Source of the DNA: Cytobacillus pseudoceanisediminis
Lineage (GTDB): Bacteria > Bacillota > Bacilli > Bacillales > Cytobacillaceae
Assembly: GCF_023516215.1 (NCBI RefSeq)
Contig: NZ_CP097349.1
Location: 1,612,001 to 1,676,000 of the forward strand
Length of the DNA: 64,000 bases
Direction of reading: 5' to 3'
Below are positions 19,416 through 27,528 of this stretch, one piece after another. The position numbers and the translations under genes were made by a program. Numbering within the stretch: the first letter of the stretch is position 1; each line of letters opens with the position of its first letter. Below the pieces are notes generated by a model. The model made no database searches, had not been told where the DNA came from, and saw nothing but the letters and a program-made list of their open reading frames with translations.

Positions 19416-19427
19416 GTCTACAAACTG

Positions 19428-19455
19428 AAGAAGGCACCTTTTTGGGTGCCTTCTT
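19428..19455 (+). repeat. Right direct repeat = second copy of terminator hairpin
   Basis: Identical 28-bp hairpin to 17841-17868. Here it keeps the + strand T tail (TTTTCTTT) of the original terminator but lacks the minus-strand tail. Confidence 0.9.
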
Positions 19456-19459
19456 TTCT

Positions 19460-20509
19460 TTACTCTTTATCATTACTTCCTCTTGCTTTTTCCTCCTGAT
19501 TTACAAAGAAACTATGGACTGGTTTTGCCAGCTGTTTAAAGCTTTTTTCAAATCGTTCAGAAAGGTGAGAGGCCCGCTCGTAAACAACCGATTTAAGATT
19601 GTCTAATTGCCTGCTGATTTTTTCTGTGATTGCTTCCTGGATTGCTTCCTGCCGGTTTAAGCGTTCCATTATCGACTTGCTGGCCTGTTCCTGTACACCA
19701 AGCTTCTTGTTTAATTCTTCTTTCATTTGCTCCTGTGTATTTAACTTTTTCTCAGCTTCCTCTGAAAATGCTGCAAACTGCTGCTCTAGACGTTCTATAA
19801 CCTTATTATGATAAACTTCCTGTAAACCAAAGTTTTTATTTATTTCTTCTTTTATTTGCTCCTGTATTCCATAATTCTCAGCTTTTTCCTCCGAAAATGC
19901 AGAGAACTGCTGTTCTAAACGTTCCATTACTGTATTATGAAATACTTCCTGAACATCAAGCTTTTTGCTTAATTCTTCTTTCAGTTCTTCCTGAGCTTTA
20001 AAATTTGAAACAGCTTCCTCAGTAAAAGCGTCAAATTTATCAAACTTCCGGGAAAGTGCCTGAGTTGCCGCTTCCTGGAATGATACTTGTTCTAGTATCT
20101 TCTGATTTACCTGCTCTTCATTTTCAAGAGTTTCCATTATTGCTTTATTTAGTTCCTCCAGTGCAGCCAGCCTTTTATTCAAAGTATCATTTTCCTTTTC
20201 GCACTTGTTCATCATTTCCATAAAACTTATTAAAAAAGCATCCTGCTTTTCAAGCTTAGCTGTCAAATGCTCAATATGATAATTTTGTTTTCCAGCTGCT
20301 TTTTTTACAAGTTTACTCAAGTCAGAAAAGGAATCATCGAGCTGATTTTTCATATTTTCATATGTTTCGGATATACGGGTATTAACAGTTTGCTGTTCTT
20401 TCAGTACTTCCTGGAGAAAGTTCAGCCGATAAGTACCCTGATTGGAAACAGTGTCAGAATGGCTTAGATAAAGCTTAGGGTTTCCATCCGCATTTGATTG
20501 TTTGGCCAT
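19460..20509 (-). CDS. Coiled-coil protein with 43-residue internal repeats
   Basis: 349 residues, highly charged and almost wholly predicted coiled coil, without signal peptide or membrane helix. Between about residues 170 and 300 a unit of 42-43 residues recurs three times, marked by QEELKEELSKKLDVQEV, QEQIKEEINKNFGLQEV and QEQMKEELNKKLGVQEQ with ERLEQQFSAFSEE or a close variant after the first two. A weaker copy precedes them. I do not recognise a named family; a structural or spore-associated role is possible. ATG follows GGAGTG. Its 3' terminator is altered by the IS insertion. Confidence 0.75.
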   Translation of the reverse strand: MAKQSNADGNPKLYLSHSDTVSNQGTYRLNFLQEVLKEQQTVNTRISETYENMKNQLDDSFSDLSKLVKKAAGKQNYHIEHLTAKLEKQDAFLISFMEMMNKCEKENDTLNKRLAALEELNKAIMETLENEEQVNQKILEQVSFQEAATQALSRKFDKFDAFTEEAVSNFKAQEELKEELSKKLDVQEVFHNTVMERLEQQFSAFSEEKAENYGIQEQIKEEINKNFGLQEVYHNKVIERLEQQFAAFSEEAEKKLNTQEQMKEELNKKLGVQEQASKSIMERLNRQEAIQEAITEKISRQLDNLKSVVYERASHLSERFEKSFKQLAKPVHSFFVNQEEKARGSNDKE

Positions 20510-20801
20510 AGGAACACTCCTCAGTTTTAACTTTTATAATAGCCTATGCCAGCCCTTTTGAGAGGGATGGGCACTATCCTATAAAACCTGAACAATTCAA
20601 ATTTGATGCTGATAAGCATAGTGAGCATGAGGGTCCCGATTCCACGAAATTTCGCAAATCGTACTAAAAAGTGTTGCAAAAAATTGAAAAAATAGGTAAA
20701 TTATTAATTGTCAGTAAATTGGCAGGCGATGTCATGGATCTGAATACATAGGGAGTCAACCAAAACTACCTCTAAAACAAAAAGAAAGAGAGGACCATCA
20801 C

Positions 20802-21290
20802 ATGAAGAAATTATCTTTCTTGATTTCAGCAGCTGCACTGACATTAATGCTTGGAGCATGCTCAAACGAAGAGGCTTCTAAAGGGGATGAAAAGGAAGAG
20901 GCCACAGCTGAGACGACTGAGGCCGCTGATGAAGGCAAAGAAGTGCGCTCAGCTCTTTTAAGCTATCAGGGAGAAGTGACAAAGGTAATTCGAAACACAG
21001 ATGCAAACTTGACCGCTGAAGGTCAGGATCCAGCTGAAGCAGCTGCAGCTTTTGAAAAGGAAGCGAAAGCCGTGTCTGTACCAGAAGAATTAACAGACTA
21101 CACTAAGGATATTGAGGCGGCGGTTGATAGCCTTTCTCAATACTATGCTAAAAAAGCTGAGCTGGTAAAAGCAGGATCCCAGGATATGTCGGAAGCAGAG
21201 CCATTTAAAGAGGAATATATCAATTCAATGACTAAAGTTTTTGAAGAAGTGGAACTATCTGCTCCAGCTTTTAACAGCGTTTTCCAATAA
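20802..21290 (+). CDS. Lipoprotein of unknown function
   Basis: 162 residues with a lipoprotein signal peptide and lipobox LGAC, so Cys20 is the predicted lipidation site on the outer face of the membrane. An acidic Glu/Thr/Ala-rich linker follows, then an all-helical domain (about 48-162). I recognise no catalytic motif. ATG follows AGAGAGGA. Confidence 0.8.
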   Translation: MKKLSFLISAAALTLMLGACSNEEASKGDEKEEATAETTEAADEGKEVRSALLSYQGEVTKVIRNTDANLTAEGQDPAEAAAAFEKEAKAVSVPEELTDYTKDIEAAVDSLSQYYAKKAELVKAGSQDMSEAEPFKEEYINSMTKVFEEVELSAPAFNSVFQ

Positions 21291-21300
21291 ATGCCCAGCA

Positions 21301-21333
21301 AACAGCCCTATTCGATTTTGAATAGGGCTGTTT
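21301..21333. terminator. Bidirectional terminator
   Basis: Stem AACAGCCCTATTC / GAATAGGGCTGTT between the lipoprotein gene and the convergent reductase gene. Confidence 0.85.
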
Positions 21334-21340
21334 GTATATA

Positions 21341-22243
21341 TTAAGGCACATCATGCCCCATTGAACTTTGAAAAATCTCAAACCACTGATCCCTGTTAAG
21401 TTTGTAAGACAATGAACCGGCTGCACGTTCAATTCTTTCAATCTTGCCGGACCCGACAATTGGCATGATTCGGGCAGGATGATTTAAGAGCCAAGCAAAT
21501 AAAACTTCATCAATATCACTTGCCCCGATTTCCTCTGCGACTTTATGTAATGCCGCTTTAAGGCGTTCCGGTTTTTCTTCAGTACCGCTGAAAATTTTCC
21601 CGCCAGCCAAAGGGGACCAGGCCATCGGTGCGATTCTTTTTTCCATGCACAGATTTAATGTGCCATCCTCATAGTTCTCCAGATGATAGGCAGAAAGTTC
21701 AATTTGATTTGTAATCAGATCCATATCAAGATATGACTGAAGCATCGTAAACTGATGGCGTTTAAAATTGGATACCCCAAAATGCTTTACCTTACCAGCA
21801 GCCTTTAAAACTGAAAATGCCTCAGCAACTTCTTCCGGATCCATAAAAGGATCAGGACGATGAATGAGCAGGGTATCTATGTAATCTGTTCTCAGATTTT
21901 GCAAAGATTTCTCAACCGAAGCAATAATATGTTTTTTTCCTGTATTGTAATGATGGGATTTATGCTCAGGGCGATTTGGTGACTGGAGTACAATCCCGCA
22001 TTTCGTTACAATCTCCATTTTTTTGCGGAGCTCCGGCTTTTTCTCAAGAGCCCTTCCAAACAGGCTTTCACATGTATAGCTGCCATATATATCGGCATGA
22101 TCAAATGTCGTTATTCCCAGCTCCAAACACTTTTCTATTAAGGTGATTAATTCTTCATCTGATAATTTCCATTCATCCAGTCTCCATAGACCATGTACGA
22201 TTCTTGAAAACGACAGATCCTCTGCCATCTGCACTCTATCCAA
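21341..22243 (-). CDS. ydhF: Aldo/keto reductase, YdhF-like
   Basis: NADPH-dependent aldo/keto reductase with a TIM barrel of about 300 residues. The tetrad is visible: Asp in FDHADIYGSY with Tyr, Lys in IVTKCG, His in LLIHRPDP. The N-terminus RVQMAEDLSFSRIVHGLWRL is typical of the YdhF group. TTG 22243 is preferred because GGGAG lies nine bases before it; the ATG at 22252 overlaps that site. The substrate is unknown. Confidence 0.87.
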   Translation of the reverse strand: MDRVQMAEDLSFSRIVHGLWRLDEWKLSDEELITLIEKCLELGITTFDHADIYGSYTCESLFGRALEKKPELRKKMEIVTKCGIVLQSPNRPEHKSHHYNTGKKHIIASVEKSLQNLRTDYIDTLLIHRPDPFMDPEEVAEAFSVLKAAGKVKHFGVSNFKRHQFTMLQSYLDMDLITNQIELSAYHLENYEDGTLNLCMEKRIAPMAWSPLAGGKIFSGTEEKPERLKAALHKVAEEIGASDIDEVLFAWLLNHPARIMPIVGSGKIERIERAAGSLSYKLNRDQWFEIFQSSMGHDVP

Positions 22244-22393
22244 AAGTATCATCTCCCAATTTTTTTCGCACTGTTATTATCTCTGAAAATGCAAAGAATA
22301 CCAAGTTAAACGTTCTTCGGCATTGCAAAGGGTGCTGGATCATCATAAATTAGAGGCATAAAAATAAGAGGCAACTGTTTTGTCACCTCATTT

Positions 22394-23323
22394 TTATCCG
22401 CATATTTTCTGCAGCGGTTCAACCATTTGTTCATGCAGAATCATAATTTTTGATGGGTATGAACAATGCTCTCTATAAGCTGTTTGAAGTTCGTGATAAA
22501 AAGTGGTTAATTCCTCAACATTGGAAATCAATTCTTTATCAAAAACGCCTGACCGGCTGAGAAGGATATTCTCATATTTTTCAACAAGCTTTTTAGTTTT
22601 CTTTATCAATTTCCAAGCATCTTTCATACGAAAAGCATCATTTAAATGGGAATAGAATTCTATCAAGTCTTTTTGGAAAATATTCTTAAGTTCCTGGCTG
22701 AGCCTTTCAATAGGAGGAAGTTCAGCTTCCTGAAATATAAACTGCTGCAGCATAATGAAATCGGTCTTTACATTCTGTTCTTCAAATGACTGATATATCC
22801 GTAAAGTATTATAGGCGTCATACATGGGATGATGGGGTTCTCCAATAAAAGAAAGGTCATAGAAAGACAATGCTTTTTCCACTGAAGCTGCAGTCCGGGA
22901 AGCTCTTTTTGTGAAAATAGCCTGAAAATCGACATATCTTTTGGTAATCTTATCAATCGTAGCTTGGGGAAGATTATGCCTGAAAGCATCGGCTTTTAAT
23001 CTTAAGATGTCACTGGTCGACCAGGAATAGAATCTTGCTTTTTTAACTCCGCCGACCCAAAAGAGAAAATCTTTAAACACCTCAGAAAAGTCATCTGCTG
23101 TTTTTAAATCAGAATCGGATATCCCCGTCAATTCTTTGCAGAATGGGCTAAGCGGCGAGTCCTGCTGCGGACGAATGAACCTGTCAAATCCAGTTACCTT
23201 ACCTGTTTCAAGTTCAACTTTTACAGCACCAAGGCGAATGGCTTCCATATCTTCAAAAAGCATACCATTTTTGCTGCATAGCATTTCAAAATCAAAGAAT
23301 ATCAGCTGTTTTAGCTCGGCCAT
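22394..23323 (-). CDS. DEDDh 3'-5' exonuclease-domain protein
   Basis: 309 residues. The N-terminal two thirds form a DnaQ-like exonuclease fold: exo I FFDFEML (D11, E13), a middle motif, and exo III HHPMYDAYNT with the catalytic His and Asp. A helical tail of about 100 residues follows. The family includes KapD-like and ERI-1-like RNA or DNA trimming enzymes; which nucleic acid it cuts is unknown. ATG follows GGGGGAAGG. Confidence 0.8.
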   Translation of the reverse strand: MAELKQLIFFDFEMLCSKNGMLFEDMEAIRLGAVKVELETGKVTGFDRFIRPQQDSPLSPFCKELTGISDSDLKTADDFSEVFKDFLFWVGGVKKARFYSWSTSDILRLKADAFRHNLPQATIDKITKRYVDFQAIFTKRASRTAASVEKALSFYDLSFIGEPHHPMYDAYNTLRIYQSFEEQNVKTDFIMLQQFIFQEAELPPIERLSQELKNIFQKDLIEFYSHLNDAFRMKDAWKLIKKTKKLVEKYENILLSRSGVFDKELISNVEELTTFYHELQTAYREHCSYPSKIMILHEQMVEPLQKICG

Positions 23324-23567
23324 ACGCCTTCCCCCTTTATAATATCCAGCTATCCAACAAGATATTATAAAGAATGACGGGCAAAAAAGGAAGGAACAGA
23401 ATTATCCATCAAGATATTTGGCAGGAATGAAACTTTTTCCCAGTGCAATGGCAAATCGGTTTACGATTTCTTTTGAAACGTTTACACTTAAAGGGTACAT
23501 AGTTTTCAGTCGCAAATATGATAGCGATTTCTCTAAAAATTATTGAACTTGAAAGGATGGATGAAGG

Positions 23568-24149
23568 ATGGGTATTTCTTTATCGAAAGGGCAAAAAATT
23601 GATTTAACAAAAACTAACCCCGGGTTGTCTAAAGTAATAGTAGGACTCGGCTGGGATACGAATAAATATGATGGTGGCTTGGATTTCGACCTCGATGCCA
23701 GTGTGTTTTTATTAGATGCAAATGGCAAGTGTGCATCTGATAAAGATTTTATTTTCTACAACCAGCTTGAAGGCGGCGATGGCTCAGTCCTGCATACAGG
23801 TGATAACAGAACAGGTGAGGGCGATGGCGATGACGAGCAGGTTAAAGTTAACCTTAGTGCTGTTCCTGCCTCCATTGAGAAGATTTCTTTTGTCATTACG
23901 ATCCATGATGGGGAAGGCCGCGGTCAAAACTTTGGTCAGGTCTCAAATGCATTTGTAAGAATCATTAATGAAGAAACAAATGAAGAATTAATCCGTTATG
24001 ATTTAGGAGAAGATTTCTCCATTGAAACTGCCATTGTTGTAGGAGAATTATACCGTCATAATGGCGAATGGAAATTTTCTGCCGTGGGTTCAGGCTATCA
24101 GGGAGGACTTGCCCGTATTGCGACAGACTTCGGTTTGCAGGTAGGTTAA
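23568..24149 (+). CDS. TerD-family stress protein (first)
   Basis: 193 residues, the normal TerD/YceD length. Calcium-binding acidic motifs [12 protein letters not shown] and [13 protein letters not shown] are intact, plus the family ending [16 protein letters not shown]. In Bacillus these proteins belong to an envelope-stress regulon (yceCDEF). Upstream TGAAAC (23474-23479) resembles an ECF sigma -35, but the -10 is poor. The pair here lacks the other yce genes. Confidence 0.88.
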   Translation: MGISLSKGQKIDLTKTNPGLSKVIVGLGWDTNKYDGGLDFDLDASVFLLDANGKCASDKDFIFYNQLEGGDGSVLHTGDNRTGEGDGDDEQVKVNLSAVPASIEKISFVITIHDGEGRGQNFGQVSNAFVRIINEETNEELIRYDLGEDFSIETAIVVGELYRHNGEWKFSAVGSGYQGGLARIATDFGLQVG

Positions 24150-24265
24150 CTTCCATTATTCCAGGCAGAGCAGCAGCTTTTCCCTGGCTTTCTCTTTAGG
24201 GTGTATTCCCCTCATATTGATGACCTGCCTAAAAAAAGGACCTGTGTTATGAAGGAGTGATGATC

Positions 24266-24844
24266 TTGGGTATACAATTATCAAAAGGTCAAAGAATTGA
24301 TCTGACTAAAACAAATCCTGGCCTGACTAGAGCCATTATCGGGCTGGGCTGGGACACGAACAAATATAGCGGCGGTCATGATTTTGACCTTGACGCATCT
24401 GCATTTCTTGCAGATGAAACCAGTAAATGTGTAAATGACCATGATTTTATTTTCTATAATAATCTGCAGCATCCAAGCGGAGCAGTTATACATACAGGAG
24501 ACAATCGTACAGGTGAAGGAGACGGAGACGATGAGCAGCTTGTTGTCGACTTTACCAAAATACCTTCACATGTTCATCGTATTGGCATAACTGTAACTAT
24601 TCATGATGCAGAATTAAGGCAGCAAAATTTCGGCCAGGTTTCCAATGCATTCGTAAGATTAGTGGATGAATCCAATAATCAGGAGCTGCTGCGTTTTGAT
24701 CTAGGAGAAGATTTTTCAATTGAAACAGCAGTCGTTTTCTGTGAATTATACCGCCACGGGAATGACTGGAAGTTCAATGCCATTGGCAGCGGCTTCTCAG
24801 GCGGCTTGGCAGCTCTTTGCCGCAACTATGGACTGCAGGTTTAA
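24266..24844 (+). CDS. TerD-family stress protein (second)
   Basis: 192 residues, a paralogue of the gene before it, with [12 protein letters not shown] and [13 protein letters not shown] intact. TTG 24266 is chosen because GGAG sits eight bases before it and it yields [13 protein letters not shown], parallel to [13 protein letters not shown] of the first copy. A GTG at 24257 overlaps the binding site. Probably co-transcribed with the first TerD gene, 116 bp upstream, with no terminator between. Confidence 0.88.
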   Translation: MGIQLSKGQRIDLTKTNPGLTRAIIGLGWDTNKYSGGHDFDLDASAFLADETSKCVNDHDFIFYNNLQHPSGAVIHTGDNRTGEGDGDDEQLVVDFTKIPSHVHRIGITVTIHDAELRQQNFGQVSNAFVRLVDESNNQELLRFDLGEDFSIETAVVFCELYRHGNDWKFNAIGSGFSGGLAALCRNYGLQV

Positions 24845-24855
24845 TTTTCCTTCAT

Positions 24856-24884
24856 GGCACCCAAATGGTTTGGGTGCCTATTTT
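24856..24884 (+). terminator. Terminator after TerD pair
   Basis: Stem GGCACCCAAA / TTTGGGTGCC with a 3-nt loop, then TATTTTGTTT. Confidence 0.85.
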
Positions 24885-24996
24885 GTTTGTCAAGTGAGAA
24901 CCCTCAGCCAATGCTGATGGTTATTAATCCCATACTTAAAAAATTGCGAATGGGCAAAATAGGTGTGAGAAAAACCTTGAGAGGAAGGGATGCAGT

Positions 24997-25683
24997 ATGT
25001 CACTTGAATGGTTTGACAGGGTAAGCGGTGAGTTGCAGGACCATCTTGAATCGATTTGCAGTAAATATGATCAGATTGGCCATATGTCGATTGACCGGGG
25101 TGCCAAGCATCCCAGAATGGAGTTTTTTATTGAAACCAGTGATAATGACAGAGAGTATTTTTGCACTCTATTCTTTGATCCGCATAATGAAGAATTCTAT
25201 GTAGAAGACTTTGATTTTGAGCTGGGACATACTTCTAAAACCATGCTTTTTGATATTGAAGACATAATCGATACAGTCCACGAAAGCCTTCACGATTATA
25301 TGAATGGCGAGGATGAAGATCATTTTGCATTTGAAGATGATGAAGAAATATATGTTTCAGAAGAGGAAGATTTCGACATTGACGACGAATATGACCTTGA
25401 TGGCGAAGATGATATCTTTGAAGAAGTAGATGTAGAGTGGGAAACTCCTGAAGTAACTGCCTTTTTCAAGGAAGACGAAGTGGAGGTATCCTATCAGTTT
25501 GGAGTGGTCCAGGAAACCGGTGATGGAGTCCTTCGCAGGGTTAACCGCATTTGGACAGATGACGAAGAAATGATCAAAGATGAAGATCACTTTATCTTCA
25601 GCAAAGAAGAGGCAAGCACAATCATTGCCATGATCGCCAGCCACATGGATTCCCTGAGCGGGCATGAGGCTGATTATCAGTAA
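24997..25683 (+). CDS. Hypothetical acidic protein, 228 aa
   Basis: Strongly acidic cytoplasmic protein. The first 110 residues look like a compact domain (MSLEWFDRVSGELQDHLES). A run of Asp/Glu (about 105-148) links to a C-terminal part (YQFGVVQETGDGVLRRVNRIWTDD). I do not recognise it. ATG follows GAGGAAGGG. It is flanked by terminators and so monocistronic. Confidence 0.7.
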   Translation: MSLEWFDRVSGELQDHLESICSKYDQIGHMSIDRGAKHPRMEFFIETSDNDREYFCTLFFDPHNEEFYVEDFDFELGHTSKTMLFDIEDIIDTVHESLHDYMNGEDEDHFAFEDDEEIYVSEEEDFDIDDEYDLDGEDDIFEEVDVEWETPEVTAFFKEDEVEVSYQFGVVQETGDGVLRRVNRIWTDDEEMIKDEDHFIFSKEEASTIIAMIASHMDSLSGHEADYQ

Positions 25684-25700
25684 TTATTCATACCGAAATG

Positions 25701-25741
25701 AACAAGTGGCTATCAAGAATTCTTGAAGCCACTTGTTTTTG
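25701..25741 (+). terminator. Terminator after acidic protein
   Basis: Stem AACAAGTGGCT / AGCCACTTGTT followed by T3-5. Confidence 0.85.
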
Positions 25742-25906
25742 TCATCAGCAGAAAAAGAAAAAACTCGTTCACCCTTCAGCCAGCACCGAATCACTCCCCT
25801 AATAAAAATCTTTTAAAATTTTACAATTGACTGTATTTCTCTGTTGGTACTAATCAGGCTTGACTCCCCCATAAACTGATTAAAAGCAGGTGAAAAGAGG
25901 TGCATC

Positions 25907-27169
25907 ATGGGGATTCATATCGTTCAGGCAGGCGATAGCCTTTGGGCCATTTCTCAAAAGTATAATGTTCCTACCCTGGATATAAGAACGGCTAATGGCC
26001 TTGAGAACGGACCTGGTATCATCCCTGGTTTAGCGCTGTACATTCCTGAAAGCGGACCAGTTATCAGGTCTTATCTGGTAAAGCCGGGAGATACATTATG
26101 GAGCATTTCCCAGCGTTTTCAAACTACAATTAATCTTATCCTGTCAGCAAACCCGGAAATAAGGCCGGAGGGTCTATATATCGGGCAGAAGTTAAATATT
26201 CCATCACCAAGCAGATTAGTCATGAAAACATTAGGGTTCATAGTCCCGTATTCTCCTGATACTTTTTTACCCGCTTTCAGGGAAACAGCAAAGAACTTAA
26301 CCTACATCGCCATTTCTGCCTATTCTTTAACAAGGGAAGGTTACGCATATATTGAACTTGACGATTCAGCCATATTGGCAGAAAGCCGCCGGCTGGATGT
26401 CATTCCGCTGCTGATGATCAGAAATCTTGCACAAGGTGAATTTAATGCAGAACTGATTGGCGGGGTGCTTGAAAGTCCGGCAAATAGGAGGAACTTAATC
26501 TTAAGCCTGATGAATTTTGTCACTCAAAAAGGTTATGGAGGCATCAGCCTGGATTTTGAATTTATCCCGCCGCCAAGGCGCCAGGATTTCAATTCATTCA
26601 TTAGAGAATTAAAAAATGCCTTAGGTCCAAAAGTGCTTCATGTCAATGTACATGCTAAGACAGAAGATCTCCCGGCAAACCGGATAATAGGGGCATATGA
26701 TTATAAAGCAATTGGGGAGGGCGCCGATATTGTTGCAGTCATGACCATGGACTATGGTTATCCCACTGGTCCTCCTAATCCCGTCGCTCCACTATGGTGG
26801 GTTGAAGAAGTCATTCAATATTCGATCACCCAGATTGACCCGAAAAAACTGCAAATAGCTTTGCCGTTATATGGATATGACTGGAGAACTGCGGATAATC
26901 TAACCCGCTCATTTTCCATGCAAGCCATTCAGAATTTAGCACTAAGCAGAGGAGCAGTTATTCAATTCGATGCTTATGCAGCATCCCCATGGTTCCGATA
27001 TTGGAACGGAGAAGAAGAACATGTAGTCTGGTTTGAAGATATCCGCAGCATTACTGAAAAATATAAATTAATTGACCAGTATAATCTTTTAGGGATGACA
27101 TACTGGCAATTAAGCTTGCGATTTCCTCAGAACTGGGCATTTGCGGATAAAAATTTTACTATTCTATAG
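25907..27169 (+). CDS. sleL: SleL/YaaH-like spore cortex-lytic N-acetylglucosaminidase
   Basis: 420 residues: two N-terminal LysM modules (VQAGDSLWAISQKYN, VKPGDTLWSISQRFQ) and a GH18 barrel (about 105-420). The catalytic strand reads GGISLDFEFIPPPRR, the reduced active-site form typical of SleL/YaaH enzymes. It has no signal peptide, as expected for a protein placed in the spore cortex or coat by the mother cell. It acts on cortex muramic-lactam peptidoglycan during germination. ATG follows AGAGGTG. Confidence 0.88.
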   Translation: MGIHIVQAGDSLWAISQKYNVPTLDIRTANGLENGPGIIPGLALYIPESGPVIRSYLVKPGDTLWSISQRFQTTINLILSANPEIRPEGLYIGQKLNIPSPSRLVMKTLGFIVPYSPDTFLPAFRETAKNLTYIAISAYSLTREGYAYIELDDSAILAESRRLDVIPLLMIRNLAQGEFNAELIGGVLESPANRRNLILSLMNFVTQKGYGGISLDFEFIPPPRRQDFNSFIRELKNALGPKVLHVNVHAKTEDLPANRIIGAYDYKAIGEGADIVAVMTMDYGYPTGPPNPVAPLWWVEEVIQYSITQIDPKKLQIALPLYGYDWRTADNLTRSFSMQAIQNLALSRGAVIQFDAYAASPWFRYWNGEEEHVVWFEDIRSITEKYKLIDQYNLLGMTYWQLSLRFPQNWAFADKNFTIL

Positions 27170-27175
27170 CCCTTT

Positions 27176-27349
27176 TTAAAGAAGCTCCTTCATTTCTTCT
27201 TCAAAATAAAACATTTTTGGTTTTTCTTTAATCGTATATGTGTATTTCTTCATTTTCGCCACATAACAGGTTTTGTTGATCGTAACTTTCTCTCCCGTGT
27301 CAATCAGAATAACAATATCATTATGCTCAAACTTATTTCTGCGCTTCAC
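27176..27349 (-). CDS. Hypothetical 57-aa basic protein
   Basis: Begins MKRRNKFEHNDIVILIDTGE, a small beta-rich protein that may be an SH3-like fold. GTG 27349 is chosen because AGAGGG lies seven bases before it; the longer reading from 27391 has no binding site. It is convergent with sleL. I do not recognise a named family. Confidence 0.6.
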   Translation of the reverse strand: MKRRNKFEHNDIVILIDTGEKVTINKTCYVAKMKKYTYTIKEKPKMFYFEEEMKELL

Positions 27350-27528
27350 ACTGATCCCTCTTTCTTTACACATATAAAGTGTTATTAACACATTATCTCA
27401 TACTTTTGTGGAATTAACCCTATTGATGTTAATGGAATCATTCAGGTTCCATTATTTTTTTTGCATATCGCCAAGTAAATGATATATTAGTCTAATTGAA
27501 TACCATAGTGAACAAAGGAAGATACAAA

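Larger units (their letters stand above)
17869..19427 (+). mobile_element. IS1182-like insertion sequence, 1559 bp
   Basis: Bounded by the two identical 28-bp hairpins. Left end CAGACTGTCGACAAA and right end (inverted) CAGTTTGTAGACAAA match at 12 of 15 bases and form the terminal inverted repeats. It holds one transposase gene and, near its right end, its own terminator. Its size and encoded DDE transposase with an N-terminal DUF772 region fit the IS1182 family. From memory, some family members target palindromes and give long target duplications. Confidence 0.88.
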
